From CBDFGT01 sp965247225 (GTDB lineage Bacteria > Pseudomonadota > Alphaproteobacteria > Rhizobiales > Rhizobiaceae), in the NCBI GenBank assembly GCA_965247225.1, contig CBDFGT010000040.1, positions 1-64,000 of the forward strand: a DNA stretch of 64,000 nucleotides, written 5' to 3'. Positions 51,504 through 61,194 of this stretch are shown here, piece by piece. Every line of letters starts with the position of its first letter. Position 1 is the stretch's first letter. A program made the translations under genes and the position numbers. The notes under the pieces were generated by a model that ran no database searches, had not been told where the DNA came from, and saw nothing but the letters and a program-made list of their open reading frames with translations.

Positions 51504-51926
51504 TCAGACCAGCGAAACGGCAACCTCGGTCGAAGTCCGCATGGCGTGGCTGTAAGGGCAAACAATATGGGCGGCGGCAATCAGCTTTTCAGCCTCGGCG
51601 CGGTCCATGCCCGGAATGTCAATGGCAAGCGACACTTCAATGCCGAACCCCTTGCCGTCATCGCGCGGGCCAATGCCGACCGTTGCCGTGGATGTCGTGT
51701 CTTCCGGCAGCTTGACCTTCTGCTGGCCTGCGACAAATTTCAAGGCACCGAGAAAGCATGCGGAATAACCGGCAGCAAACAACTGCTCGGGGTTGGTGCC
51801 AGGTGCGCCGTCACCACCGAGAGCCTTGGGGGATGTGAGCGTAACCGACAGATTGCCGTCGTCCGACCTGGAAGTGCCGACGCGACCGCCATGGGATGTT
51901 GCTTTGGTTGTATAGAGGATTGGCAT
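51504..51926 (-). CDS. ohr: Organic hydroperoxide resistance protein (OsmC/Ohr)
   Basis: A thiol peroxidase reducing fatty-acid hydroperoxides. 140 residues with the Ohr signature: MPILYTTKATSHGGRVGTSRS, GTNPEQLFAAGYSACFLGAL (first redox Cys) and AHIVCPYSHAMRTSTEVAVSL (second Cys). ATG 51926 follows CAGGAGACAAAC. It is divergent from ohrR with an AT-rich palindrome between, so it should be induced by organic peroxides. Confidence 0.95.
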   Translation of the reverse strand: MPILYTTKATSHGGRVGTSRSDDGNLSVTLTSPKALGGDGAPGTNPEQLFAAGYSACFLGALKFVAGQQKVKLPEDTTSTATVGIGPRDDGKGFGIEVSLAIDIPGMDRAEAEKLIAAAHIVCPYSHAMRTSTEVAVSLV

Positions 51927-51960
51927 GTTTGTCTCCTGTGTTGATGCCCTCTTTATAGCG

Positions 51961-51988
51961 AAAATTATATTGTGCGCAACATAATTTT
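51961..51988. promoter_or_regulatory. OhrR operator between ohr and ohrR
   Basis: AAAATTAT ... ATAATTTT is a perfect 8-bp inverted repeat around ATTGTGCGCAAC, similar to OhrR boxes (TTGT-N-ACAA type with AT-rich arms). It lies 35 bases before ohr and 53 before ohrR. Confidence 0.65.
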
Positions 51989-52040
51989 GCATAATTTGAT
52001 TTTTTGTTTTATGACCTGAAAAAACCTGACAGGAACCGCC

Positions 52041-52490
52041 ATGGACCACGCACCCAAACTGCGTCTTGATGATCAGATCTGCTTTGCCGTCTACGCGACA
52101 GCACACGCATTCAACCGTACCTACAAGCCATTGCTGGAACCACTGGGCCTGACCTATCCGCAATATCTGGTAATGATGGTTCTGTGGGAACAAAACCGCA
52201 TGATGATCAAGGATATCGGTGCCCGGCTTGATCTCGATACCGGCACACTTTCACCGCTCCTCAAACGTCTCGAAAAATCAGAACTGGTACAGCGCAGGCG
52301 CGACGGTCAGGATGAGCGTCAGGTCTATATCCAGATCACGGAAAAGGGACGGGCCCTGGAAGCGGCCGCAGCCACTATCATGCCGGCCATTGTCGGCGCA
52401 TCGGGATGCAGCCGCGCAGAGCTTGTCGCCCTGCGCGAAGGGTTGAAGGCACTGGGACGAAACCTGCGCAGGAACCGTGATGGCGATTGA
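52041..52490 (+). CDS. ohrR: OhrR, peroxide-sensing MarR-family repressor
   Basis: A redox-switch repressor of ohr. The sensing Cys is in LDDQICFAVYATAHAFNRTYKPLL (about residue 15), followed by the MarR winged helix (LTYPQYLVMMVLWEQ, MIKDIGARLDLDTGTLSPLLKRLEKSELVQRRR, DERQVYIQITEKGRAL). A second Cys (GASGCSRAEL, about residue 118) fits the two-Cys type. 149 residues. Divergent from ohr over a shared operator. Confidence 0.93.
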   Translation: MDHAPKLRLDDQICFAVYATAHAFNRTYKPLLEPLGLTYPQYLVMMVLWEQNRMMIKDIGARLDLDTGTLSPLLKRLEKSELVQRRRDGQDERQVYIQITEKGRALEAAAATIMPAIVGASGCSRAELVALREGLKALGRNLRRNRDGD

Positions 52491-52493
52491 CGA

Positions 52494-52829
52494 TCACTTG
52501 TAGACCGGCCCGTTGACCTGACCATGGATCTGGCCGGAGCCTTGTGATGCACCGGCGAGAATCGTGCTGCCCGTGTCTGCTGCTGGCTGATTGATGGTTG
52601 CAACCTGCCGCAAGGGCCAGACCGGCGCTGTCTGTTTGCGGAAGCGGTCAACATTCGTGGACCCCGTGTCCGGCAGGAACACATTGACAATGGTTGCCGC
52701 ATCATTGACCACGGTTTTTTGATCAAGCCCTGCAAATGGATTGCCGTCAGTCGTATTGCAACCGGACACAAGCCCGCCAATGAAGGGCAGAAGCAAGATC
52801 GTTCTGGCAGGTGACAGGCAAAAGCGCAT
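52494..52829 (-). CDS. Small lipoprotein of unknown function
   Basis: A predicted lipoprotein: MRFCLSPARTILLLPFIGGLVSGCNTT has a charged start, hydrophobic core and lipobox Leu-Val-Ser-Gly-Cys. The mature part is about 87 residues, Asn/Gln/Ser-rich, without a known domain (VNVFLPDTGSTNVDRFRKQTAPVWPLRQ). ATG 52829 puts the signal at the very start; the frame extends further upstream without support. It ends four bases after the convergent ohrR stop. Confidence 0.65.
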   Translation of the reverse strand: MRFCLSPARTILLLPFIGGLVSGCNTTDGNPFAGLDQKTVVNDAATIVNVFLPDTGSTNVDRFRKQTAPVWPLRQVATINQPAADTGSTILAGASQGSGQIHGQVNGPVYK

Positions 52830-52970
52830 GGAAGCCCCGGCGACACAAAAGATACGATCATAGTGGCAAAACCGGCTGGCGCGGGGCTGGAGAAACCGCA
52901 CACCCCGGACGAAAGTCTTGTTGGAACCGGGCGCGTCAATTGCTAAGACTGCTGTCCAGGGAGATACGGA

Positions 52971-54365
52971 ATGGAAGCATCAATTCTGGAAACCGCCGGC
53001 TTTGCCGGAAAAACCATGGCAGACTGGCATGCCATGGCGCAAAAGGCCCTCAAGGGCGCGGATTTTGACAGCGCACTCAGGGGCAGGACGGACGATGGCC
53101 TGGTGATCGAGCCGCTCTATGCAGGCAGGACCGGCGCAGATCCTGTCTCCCGGAAAAATCCGCATCTTTGCTGGAGCATCAGCCAGCGGCTGGATGATGC
53201 CGATCTGGAACGATGCCTGACACAGGCGGAAACCGACCTGACCAATGGTGCAACCGCCCTTTCCCTCGTGCTTGATACCAGCGCGGCAGCCTACGGAACT
53301 GGTGTGGCAGCGTCTAACCCCGATGCTGTTTTGGCTGTCCTCGCCCTGTGTGACCGGCACAAGGCAGGTCTCCGGCTTGAAGCCGGTTCTGCAACAGCCG
53401 TTGCTGCAATGCTGCACTCTGCACGTGCCTTCCGGCATGTGAGGATCCATTGCGGCCTTGACCCGATAGCTCTCTCGCAGGCAGGCCCCGACGCAGAAGA
53501 CGCCTATCGCCGCACAGCCCGGGAGGCCATGGCAGCGCAGAGCAGGACAACGGTCTTCAATGCCGATGGCAGGCCCGCCCACAATGCCGGCGCGACTGAA
53601 GCCCAGGAACTGGCCATCATAGCGGCAAGCATCGCTGACAATCTGCGCCTGCTGAACACACTGGCCGATCCGGCCTCCATCCTGGCGGCAACAAGCCTCT
53701 GTCTGTCCGCCAGTCAGGATCAGTTTGTCTCCATTGCCAAGATCCGCGCTGTCAGGCTGATCGTGGCAAAAATTCTTGAGACCTGCAATGGCGCTACGGC
53801 AAAGCCCGTCCATGTCATGGCCGAAACAGGCTGGCGCATGCTTGCACGCAAGGATCCGGAAACCAATATCCTGCGCAACACGATAGCCGCCTTTTCAGCA
53901 GGCATTGGCGGTGCTGATGAAATAACTGTCCTGCCGCATACGCTGCCGCTTGGCCTGCCGGATGCGGCGGCCAGACGGCTTGCCCGCAACACCCAGATCA
54001 TTCTGGCGTCCGAATGCCATCTCGACCATGTTGTTGATCCGGCTTCCGGCAGCGGCGGGCTGGAGACATTGACAGAAGGTCTGGCCGCAAGGGCCTGGGA
54101 GATTTTCCGGTTGATCGAGCGTGAAGGCGGACTGCTGGCATCGGTCAAGACAGGCTTCCTGCAACATATGATCAGGATGGCAGCCGCGCAAAGACCGGCC
54201 CGCCCCATCGTCGGCACCAGCATTTTCCCGGCAGCGGCCGGGCGGACAGTCGAAACCCTTGCGCCGTTGCGTCCCCTCCACATGCCATTTCTGGCGGGCC
54301 TTGAGCTGACAAGGCTGGATGAAACCCTCCATTCCGGCCTGCCGACAGGAAGCCACGCATCATGA
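52971..54365 (+). CDS. mutA: Methylmalonyl-CoA mutase small subunit
   Basis: The non-catalytic alpha-type subunit of B12-dependent methylmalonyl-CoA mutase, which converts (R)-methylmalonyl-CoA to succinyl-CoA in propionate and ethylmalonyl-CoA metabolism. It resembles the TIM-barrel half of MutB but lacks the B12 domain: HAMAQKALKGADFDSALRGRTDDGLVIEPLY at the start, then VRLIVAKILE and AETGWRMLARKDPETNILRNTIAAFSAGIGGADEITVLPHTLPLG, then ETLTEGLAARAWEIFRLIEREGG. 464 residues; overlaps mutB by four bases. Confidence 0.9.
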   Translation: MEASILETAGFAGKTMADWHAMAQKALKGADFDSALRGRTDDGLVIEPLYAGRTGADPVSRKNPHLCWSISQRLDDADLERCLTQAETDLTNGATALSLVLDTSAAAYGTGVAASNPDAVLAVLALCDRHKAGLRLEAGSATAVAAMLHSARAFRHVRIHCGLDPIALSQAGPDAEDAYRRTAREAMAAQSRTTVFNADGRPAHNAGATEAQELAIIAASIADNLRLLNTLADPASILAATSLCLSASQDQFVSIAKIRAVRLIVAKILETCNGATAKPVHVMAETGWRMLARKDPETNILRNTIAAFSAGIGGADEITVLPHTLPLGLPDAAARRLARNTQIILASECHLDHVVDPASGSGGLETLTEGLAARAWEIFRLIEREGGLLASVKTGFLQHMIRMAAAQRPARPIVGTSIFPAAAGRTVETLAPLRPLHMPFLAGLELTRLDETLHSGLPTGSHAS

Positions 54366-56512
54366 CCCTGAATTTTGCGGAAATCCCCTGGTCCTGTGTC
54401 AAACCTCCTGCCTGTAAAGAACAGGTTGCATCCGGAAATTCCGTCTGGAACACACCCGAAGGCATTGCGGTAAAGACGTCCTATACATCCGCAGATCTGG
54501 AAGGTCTGCCCTTTCTCGATACCATTCCGGGAGCCGCCCCATACATTCGCGGCCCCTACCCCACCATGTATGTCCAGCAGCCATGGACCATACGCCAATA
54601 TGCCGGATTCTCCACGGCAGAAGAATCCAACGCTTTCTATCGTCGCAATCTGGCCGCAGGCCAGAAGGGCCTGTCGGTGGCCTTTGATCTGGCCACGCAT
54701 CGCGGGTACGACAGCGATCATCCGCGGGTGGCAGGTGATGTCGGCATGGCAGGCGTGGCCATCGACAGCATTCTCGACATGCGACAACTGTTCGATGGCA
54801 TTCCGCTCGACGAAATGAGCGTTTCCATGACGATGAATGGTGCAGTCCTGCCCATTATGGCGCTTTACATCGTCGCGGCAGAAGAACAGGGCGTTGCGCA
54901 GGAAAAGCTTTCCGGCACCATTCAGAATGATATTCTCAAGGAATTCATGGTGCGCAACACCTATATCTACCCGCCTGCCCCCTCCATGCGCATCATTTCC
55001 GACATTTTCAGCTATACCAGCAGGAACATGCCGAAATTCAATTCCATTTCCATTTCCGGCTATCACATGCAGGAGGCAGGCGCCTCTGCGGATCTGGAAC
55101 TGGCCTATACGATTGCCGATGGCATTGATTATGCCCGTGCAGGCGTGGCGGCAGGGCTGGACATTGATACATTTGCCCCGCGTCTTTCCTTCTTCTGGGC
55201 GATTGGCATGAACTTCTTCATGGAAGTCGCCAAGATGCGCGCCGCCCGGCTGATCTGGGCAACCTTGATGCAGAGGAATTTTGCCCCGAAAGATCCGCGT
55301 TCGCTGGCGCTGCGCACCCATTGCCAGACCTCCGGCTGGTCGCTGACCGCGCAAGACCCGATGAACAATATCATCCGCACGATGGTGGAGGCCATGGCAG
55401 CCACGCAGGGTCACACCCAGTCGCTGCATACCAATGCCTTCGATGAGGCGCTGGCGCTGCCAACCGACCATTCTGCCCGCATTGCCCGCAACACCCAGAT
55501 CCTGCTGCAACAGGAATCCGGTACCTGCCGCATCATCGATCCCTGGGGCGGCTCCACCTATGTCGAACGCCTGACCCATGATCTGGCGGTCCGCGCACTT
55601 GCCCATATCGAGGAGGTCGAAAGCCTGGGCGGCATGACCAAAGCCATAGAACGCGGCATCCCCAAACTGCGCATCGAGGAGGCTGCGGCCCGCACCCAGG
55701 CCCGCATTGACAGCGGCCAGCAGGTTCTCCTCGGCGTCAACATGTCGAAACTCGAAACAGAAGCCGATATTGACGTTTTGAAGGTCGAAAACGCGCAGGT
55801 GCGCGCCCGGCAAATGTCAAAATTGCAGCAACTGAAAGGCACCCGCGACACACAGGCGGTGGAAACCAGCCTCTCAGACCTGACAGACGCCGCCCGCAAC
55901 GACACCGGAAACCTTCTGGAATGTGCCGTAAGGGCCGCCCGCGCCCGCGCCACGGTGGGCGAGATTTCACTGGCGCTGGAAAAGGCCTGGGGCCGCCATA
56001 TGGCCGAAATTCGCACCATTTCCGGCGTTTATCGCTCACAGGTTGGCGCAAACGATCCCGCCTTCTCGAAGGCGCTTGCCAAATGCGCCGAGTTCGAGCG
56101 CAGGCAGGGCAAAAAGCCTGCCATACTGGTCGCCAAAATGGGCCAGGACGGCCATGACCGCGGACAGAAGGTGATTGCAACGGCCTTTGGTGATCTGGGC
56201 TTTCGCGTCATTGTCGGTGCCATGTTCCAGACGCCGGAGGAAGTGGCCGATCTTGCCATCAGGGAAGGCGCTGATATTATTGGCGCATCCTCGCTGGCAG
56301 CAGGCCACCTGACACTGGTGCCGGAGCTGAAATCGGCGCTCCTCAAACGCGGAGGCAAGGACAAGCTGGTGGTTGTCGGCGGCGTCATCCCGCCGCAGGA
56401 TTTCGACAATCTTCGCGCAGCCGGTGCCGACGCGATTTTCCCGCCGGGTACGGTCATTGCAGACGCTGCTGTGGAATTGCTTGACCGGCTGATGGGCTAC
56501 AAAGCCGGTTGA
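54362..56512 (+). CDS. mutB: Methylmalonyl-CoA mutase large (B12-binding) subunit
   Basis: The catalytic subunit, 716 residues. N-terminal TIM barrel with RGPYPTMYVQQPWTIRQYAGFSTAEESNAFYRRNL, GLSVAFDLATHRGYDSDHPRV, EMSVSMTMNGAVLP, and SLHTNAFDEALALPTDHSARIARNTQ. The C-terminal adenosylcobalamin-binding domain, about residue 580 on, has the DxHxxG motif in AKMGQDGHDRGQKVIA and then GASSLAAGH and VVVGGVIPPQDF. Full length and translationally coupled to mutA. The epimerase and the MeaB chaperone are not in this window. Confidence 0.96.
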   Translation: MTLNFAEIPWSCVKPPACKEQVASGNSVWNTPEGIAVKTSYTSADLEGLPFLDTIPGAAPYIRGPYPTMYVQQPWTIRQYAGFSTAEESNAFYRRNLAAGQKGLSVAFDLATHRGYDSDHPRVAGDVGMAGVAIDSILDMRQLFDGIPLDEMSVSMTMNGAVLPIMALYIVAAEEQGVAQEKLSGTIQNDILKEFMVRNTYIYPPAPSMRIISDIFSYTSRNMPKFNSISISGYHMQEAGASADLELAYTIADGIDYARAGVAAGLDIDTFAPRLSFFWAIGMNFFMEVAKMRAARLIWATLMQRNFAPKDPRSLALRTHCQTSGWSLTAQDPMNNIIRTMVEAMAATQGHTQSLHTNAFDEALALPTDHSARIARNTQILLQQESGTCRIIDPWGGSTYVERLTHDLAVRALAHIEEVESLGGMTKAIERGIPKLRIEEAAARTQARIDSGQQVLLGVNMSKLETEADIDVLKVENAQVRARQMSKLQQLKGTRDTQAVETSLSDLTDAARNDTGNLLECAVRAARARATVGEISLALEKAWGRHMAEIRTISGVYRSQVGANDPAFSKALAKCAEFERRQGKKPAILVAKMGQDGHDRGQKVIATAFGDLGFRVIVGAMFQTPEEVADLAIREGADIIGASSLAAGHLTLVPELKSALLKRGGKDKLVVVGGVIPPQDFDNLRAAGADAIFPPGTVIADAAVELLDRLMGYKAG

Positions 56513-56530
56513 ACCGCATATGTTTTGGGT

Positions 56531-57094
56531 TCAGCGTTCAAAGCGCCTGTCGGGAATGAGCCACATGGCAGCCACGGCGGCATAAAGTCCCATGGATATC
56601 CAGGGGCTGACAAATGCCAGGGGAATGGCCGCGAGATAGGCAACGGGCGATATCTTGCCCTTGATATCACGCCCCAGAGCCCGTGCAAAATCGGAATCCC
56701 GGCCATGGTTCCTGATCAGTGTGCGGACAAGGATGTAATAGGCAACGCCGCACATCAGAAGGTCGAAGCCGTAAACTGCTGCAGGCAAGGGTGCAAAATG
56801 GTTTTCACCCATCCAGCCTGTGGCAAATGGCAACATGGACAGCCAGAACAACAGGTGAAGGTTGGCCCACAGCACATTGCCATTGATATGTTTGACGGCC
56901 TGAAACATATGGTGGTGATTGTTCCAGTAGATCCCGACAGTGACAAAGCTGAGAATATAAGACAGGAAAACCGGCAACAGGGGCGCAAGCACCGTCAGAT
57001 CAGCACCGTGCGGCACTTTCATCTCCAAAACCATGATGGTGATGATAATCGCCAGGACACCGTCCGAAAACGCTTCAATCCGCCCCTTGCCCAT
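56531..57094 (-). CDS. TMEM175-like potassium channel family protein (DUF1211)
   Basis: A small membrane protein of the bacterial TMEM175/DUF1211 family. The Phe-Ser-Asp signature is at the start (MGKGRIEAFSDGVLAIIITIMVLEM), followed by five more helices with YWNNHHHMFQAVKHINGNVLWANLHLLFWLSMLPFATGWMG. 187 residues. ATG 57094 was chosen over an earlier in-frame start because the family begins just before FSDG. Confidence 0.85.
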   Translation of the reverse strand: MGKGRIEAFSDGVLAIIITIMVLEMKVPHGADLTVLAPLLPVFLSYILSFVTVGIYWNNHHHMFQAVKHINGNVLWANLHLLFWLSMLPFATGWMGENHFAPLPAAVYGFDLLMCGVAYYILVRTLIRNHGRDSDFARALGRDIKGKISPVAYLAAIPLAFVSPWISMGLYAAVAAMWLIPDRRFER

Positions 57095-57178
57095 GCCTGC
57101 CCCTCGCAACTCTTTCGCCAGCAACAGAAAACATGAGGTTCCGTCCAAACGCAAGAAGCGTGGTCATTATTATGCGCA

Positions 57179-59506
57179 TTACACACTGCACTGTTGTGAA
57201 TTTTCCGCAGCCGATAAAAAACCTTCACAAAGGACATCCGCCGTAACAGGCCTTGAAATCCAATAGCCCTGGATTTCATCACACCCGGCATGCCGCAGGA
57301 AATCAGCCTGGGCCTGCGTCTCAACGCCCTCTGCAATCACCTGCAATTTCAGTTTCTGTGCCATGGAGATCACGGCAGACGCGATGGCCGCATCACTTTC
57401 GTCATCCGGCAGTCCGCTGATAAAGGACTGGTCAATTTTAAGGCGGGACACGGGAAACCGCTTGAGCGCACTCAGACTGGAAAACCCGGTTCCGAAATCA
57501 TCGATCGCCAGCCTGACACCGAGCTTCTCCAGCTCCAGCATCGTCTCAATGGCTTTGGCCACGTCGTGCATGATCATGCTTTCCGTCAGTTCCAGTTCCA
57601 GAAATTCCGGCGCAAGCCCCGTTTCGTCCAGAACCCTTGCAACACTGGCCGCAAAACCGGCATTGCGGAATTGGTATGCAGAAACATTGACACTCACAGC
57701 GATTTTCAGAAGCCCCGATAGCTGCCATTGCCTGTTCTGACGGCAGGCCTCGCGCAAGACCCACTCGCCGATCTCATTGATAATTCCGGAATCCTCAGCG
57801 ATTCCGATAAAGACAGCTGGTGAAATCATGCCCTTTTCTGGGTGTTGCCACCGCACCAGCGCCTCAACACCAAAAATCTGGCCCGTCGACTGGCGCAATT
57901 GAGGTTGGTAATGCAGAAGCAGCTCACCCCGACTGGTTGCCAGGCGCAATTCTTCCTTCAGGAGCATCTGTTCGCGAGAATTGGTTTCCATATCCGGGGA
58001 AAACTCATGGCAGCAATCCCGGCCCATCTGCTTGGAACGGTACATGGCAATATCTGCACGCGCGAGCAGGTCACTGCTGCTCCGTCCGTTCTTCGGGTAA
58101 AAGGCGGCACCGATGCTGGCGGAGACATTGAGAACATTGGCATCAATCTCGACAGGCATGGTGATGGATTTCTGTATGCGCTGCAACACATCCAGGGCAT
58201 TGCTGCAATCTGGATTGTGATCTTCCAGAATGACGACAAATTCGTCACCTCCCAGGCGGAAAACCAGATCTTTGCCACGGGCCTCTTCCATGATCCGGTT
58301 TGAAAGGACAATCAGCAGTTCATCACCGACTGCATGCCCAAGACTGTCATTGACAAGCTTGAAATTGTCGAGATCAATGAAGGCAACCAAAACACCACCG
58401 CCAGTATTGCTTGCGGTCGCGATTGCCGCCTCCATGCGGGAGTTGAGCAATGACCGGTTTGGCAATCCGGTCAGAAAATCACGATGGGCCATCGCAGAAA
58501 TGCGGTCCTGGGTATGTTTGCGCTCAAGCGCGATACCGGCAATATGCGTCGCAAATCCCATCAGATCGCGCGTAGGTTCTGTCGGTTCCTGTACTTCCCT
58601 CGAATAAAGTGTGAATGTTCCGAGGATTTTGCCGTGGTGCGACATGATCGGTGTTGACCAGCATGAGCGGAGCCCGAAGGGTGCCGTCATCGCCCTGAAT
58701 TCCGCCCATAACGGGTTTGTTGTGATGTCATTGATATAGACGGGTTCACCAAGCCATGCCGCAGTTCCGCAAGGGGCGCTATCGGGACCGATAGGCATGC
58801 CATTGACAAGCATGGACCACTCCGGCGGAATATTTGCAGCGGCACCGTATTTCAGGCAGGTTCCGCTGTCGTCCAGCAGCATGATAGAGCAGGCGATTCC
58901 CGTGATCTGTTTTTCGATCAGAAGAATCAGGGCATGCAGAATATCCTCGATGGCTTCACTGCGTGCGATCATTTCCATCAGTCTGGCCTGCCCTTGCTGC
59001 AGCTGGTTGGACTGAATCTGTATCGTGATATCACGCGAACTGCCCACAATACCGATCACATGTCCGGCATCATCCCTCAGTGGCATTTTGGATGTTGAAA
59101 CATATCTTCGCTGACCATCAGGCCCTACGTAGGACTCTTCTACATCGGAAAAACCGATTCCGGTACGCATGATCTCTTTTTCCTGCAGCGAAAAACGCTC
59201 TGCATCCGCGGGAGCATGAAAATCAAAATCACACTTTCCGACCAGAGCTTCCGGCGTTCTGTAAGGCGTAGATTGCGCCATCGCAGCATTTGCAACCAGA
59301 AATCTGCAATCCAGATCCTTCACCCATAAAAAGTCCGGAATATGCGAAAGGATGGCCTGTTGGAGAGTATCGGCTGAATGGCAAAAAAGCCGGTCGCCCG
59401 GCAATTCGTCGGCCTCCTGCTTCAGCAACCGTCCAACAGCCAGCAACTGCTCGGACAAACGCGATGATTGAATGATGGAACTGGATTTCACACTCTCAGA
59501 TTTCAT
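57179..59506 (-). CDS. PAS-GAF-GGDEF-EAL cyclic-di-GMP protein
   Basis: A soluble two-way c-di-GMP enzyme, about 775 residues. PAS about 40-160 (LWVKDLDCRFLVANAAMA, HVIGIVGSSRDITIQ), GAF about 170-310 (ITGIACSIMLLDDSG, PFGLRSCWSTPIMS), GGDEF about 335-500 with intact LVFRLGGDEFVVILEDH and the RGKD inhibitory site five residues before it, EAL about 515-755 with EALVRWQHPEKG, VSVNVSAYQF, LELTESMIM, AIDDFGTGFSSL, LKIDQSFI and IAEGVETQAQ all present. Both activities could therefore work. ATG 59506 follows GGAGAAGC; the frame extends a further 43 codons. No transmembrane segment seen. Confidence 0.93.
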   Translation of the reverse strand: MKSESVKSSSIIQSSRLSEQLLAVGRLLKQEADELPGDRLFCHSADTLQQAILSHIPDFLWVKDLDCRFLVANAAMAQSTPYRTPEALVGKCDFDFHAPADAERFSLQEKEIMRTGIGFSDVEESYVGPDGQRRYVSTSKMPLRDDAGHVIGIVGSSRDITIQIQSNQLQQGQARLMEMIARSEAIEDILHALILLIEKQITGIACSIMLLDDSGTCLKYGAAANIPPEWSMLVNGMPIGPDSAPCGTAAWLGEPVYINDITTNPLWAEFRAMTAPFGLRSCWSTPIMSHHGKILGTFTLYSREVQEPTEPTRDLMGFATHIAGIALERKHTQDRISAMAHRDFLTGLPNRSLLNSRMEAAIATASNTGGGVLVAFIDLDNFKLVNDSLGHAVGDELLIVLSNRIMEEARGKDLVFRLGGDEFVVILEDHNPDCSNALDVLQRIQKSITMPVEIDANVLNVSASIGAAFYPKNGRSSSDLLARADIAMYRSKQMGRDCCHEFSPDMETNSREQMLLKEELRLATSRGELLLHYQPQLRQSTGQIFGVEALVRWQHPEKGMISPAVFIGIAEDSGIINEIGEWVLREACRQNRQWQLSGLLKIAVSVNVSAYQFRNAGFAASVARVLDETGLAPEFLELELTESMIMHDVAKAIETMLELEKLGVRLAIDDFGTGFSSLSALKRFPVSRLKIDQSFISGLPDDESDAAIASAVISMAQKLKLQVIAEGVETQAQADFLRHAGCDEIQGYWISRPVTADVLCEGFLSAAENSQQCSV

Positions 59507-59749
59507 AGCTTCTCCTTTTCTCACCATCCGTAAACTCCGCGCATGGACGTCTGAAATGTTCAATGCAGAGATTTTTAAAAATTGCTTCAAATCAAATTTT
59601 ACGTTAAACTGGCTTAATCTGGTGTTAATCTCCATTTTTTGTCTTGCATTTTAACATAAAACAAAATGATATACTTAATGAACTGGATATATGTTCATGG
59701 CATGATTTTGTATATTCAAACAAAAACTTATATTTGAAAATGGAAATAT

Positions 59750-61141
59750 ATGGCATGTTCCATGGGAAATGACATTGACCGGCGGGCTTTTCTGTTCGGT
59801 ATGGGATTGTTTCTGCTGCCTGAAGCAAAGCCTGCGCTTGCTGTCGAGCCGTCAGTCCCCGGCGGCTTTGCCGGTATGGTCGACGCAACGCATCACGGCA
59901 TAGACGCGAATTCCCGAAAAGATCAGAGCCGCGTTCTGAACGGCCTCATAGCCGCGACGGCCCGCAATAACATGATCCTGCTTCTGCCACCGGGAAAACT
60001 CCTTGTTTCCAACATTGATCTGCCTGACAGGACACGTATTCAGGGTGTGGCAGGCGCAACACGGCTGGTCTACAGTGGCGGCGGCCGTTTTCTCACAGCC
60101 AACGGGGCCAACAGCATAGATCTCACAGGTCTGGATCTCGACGGGGCCGGTGAACCCATGGCAACGGAAACGATGGCGCTGCTGCAGGTTACCGGATCCG
60201 CCAATATTCATGCAAGCCGCTGTTCGTTCAGCAGATCCTCCAGATATGGCCTCTGGTTGCAAAACAGTGGAGGAACGGTCCGGGATTCGACGATGTCAGA
60301 TTGCGCGATGTCCGCAATTTACGCGGTGGAAAGTCAAAATCTTTCCATCTCCGGCAATACCGTGGAGCGTTGCGGCAATGGCGGCATACTGGTCCACCGC
60401 TGGACAAAGGCCGATGACGGAACAATCCTGTCGCTGAACCGCATTTCCGGCATAGCGGCAAATGCGGGTGGAACCGGTGAAAACGGCAACGGAATCAACG
60501 TATTTCGTGCAGACAATGTGATGATCATCAACAATATCATTTCCGGTTGCGCCTTTTCGGCCATCCGCTCCAATGCCGGATCCAATGTGCAGATTCTGGG
60601 CAACCAGTGCCGGGCATCCGGAGAAACGGCCATCTATTCGGAATTCGGATTTGAAGGGGCCATCGTTGCCGGTAATCTTGTTGACGGTGCGGCAAACGGC
60701 ATATCCATCGTCAATTTCAATGAGGGCGGACGTCTGGCAACAGTGTCCGGCAATATCGTCCGAAACCTGTCGAAAACGGGCCCCTACCCGGCAGAGGGCA
60801 TGGGTTTTGGCATTGGCATAGCGGCAGAGGCCGATACGGCCATCACAGGCAATGTGATTGAAAATGCACCGAAATGCGGTCTTCTTCTGGGGTGGGGCAC
60901 GTTCCTGCGCGATGTGACGGCCACAGCAAATGTCGTGCGCAACAGCCCGGTCGGATGCGCAGTGACGGTGGTTGAAGGCGCGGGCGCAGCCCTTTTATCC
61001 GGCAATCTGTTTGACAACACACCGCTGGGCGCCATTCTCGGCTACCGCTGGACAGAACCTGCAACAGCGGAACTGGCCTCCGCGTCCGCAACGTCATTTG
61101 CCAATGTAACATTGGCATCAAACCTTGCAACGCCCCCCTGA
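59750..61141 (+). CDS. Tat-exported right-handed beta-helix protein (TIGR03808-like)
   Basis: A 463-residue periplasmic or exported protein of unknown function restricted mainly to rhizobia. Twin-arginine signal: NDIDRRAFLFGMGLFLLPEAKPALA. The mature part is a repeated right-handed beta helix of Asn/Gly-rich turns (ANIHASRCSFSRSSRYGLWLQN, NLSISGNTVERCGNGGILVH, VQILGNQCRASGETAIYS, ITGNVIENAPKCGLLLGW), like pectate-lyase-type folds but without catalytic residues that I can point to. ATG 59750; the second Met (59762) is closer to the signal and may be the true start. Confidence 0.82.
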   Translation: MACSMGNDIDRRAFLFGMGLFLLPEAKPALAVEPSVPGGFAGMVDATHHGIDANSRKDQSRVLNGLIAATARNNMILLLPPGKLLVSNIDLPDRTRIQGVAGATRLVYSGGGRFLTANGANSIDLTGLDLDGAGEPMATETMALLQVTGSANIHASRCSFSRSSRYGLWLQNSGGTVRDSTMSDCAMSAIYAVESQNLSISGNTVERCGNGGILVHRWTKADDGTILSLNRISGIAANAGGTGENGNGINVFRADNVMIINNIISGCAFSAIRSNAGSNVQILGNQCRASGETAIYSEFGFEGAIVAGNLVDGAANGISIVNFNEGGRLATVSGNIVRNLSKTGPYPAEGMGFGIGIAAEADTAITGNVIENAPKCGLLLGWGTFLRDVTATANVVRNSPVGCAVTVVEGAGAALLSGNLFDNTPLGAILGYRWTEPATAELASASATSFANVTLASNLATPP

Positions 61142-61194
61142 TCACCTATTTGAGAGCAGACAGCCTTGACAGAAGACGGCGCAGGAGTGGCACG

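Noticed and set aside
53720..55813. Long minus-strand frame of 697 codons
   Set aside because: It is antisense to mutA and mutB, which are intact and fully recognisable. It has no ribosome-binding site or domain.
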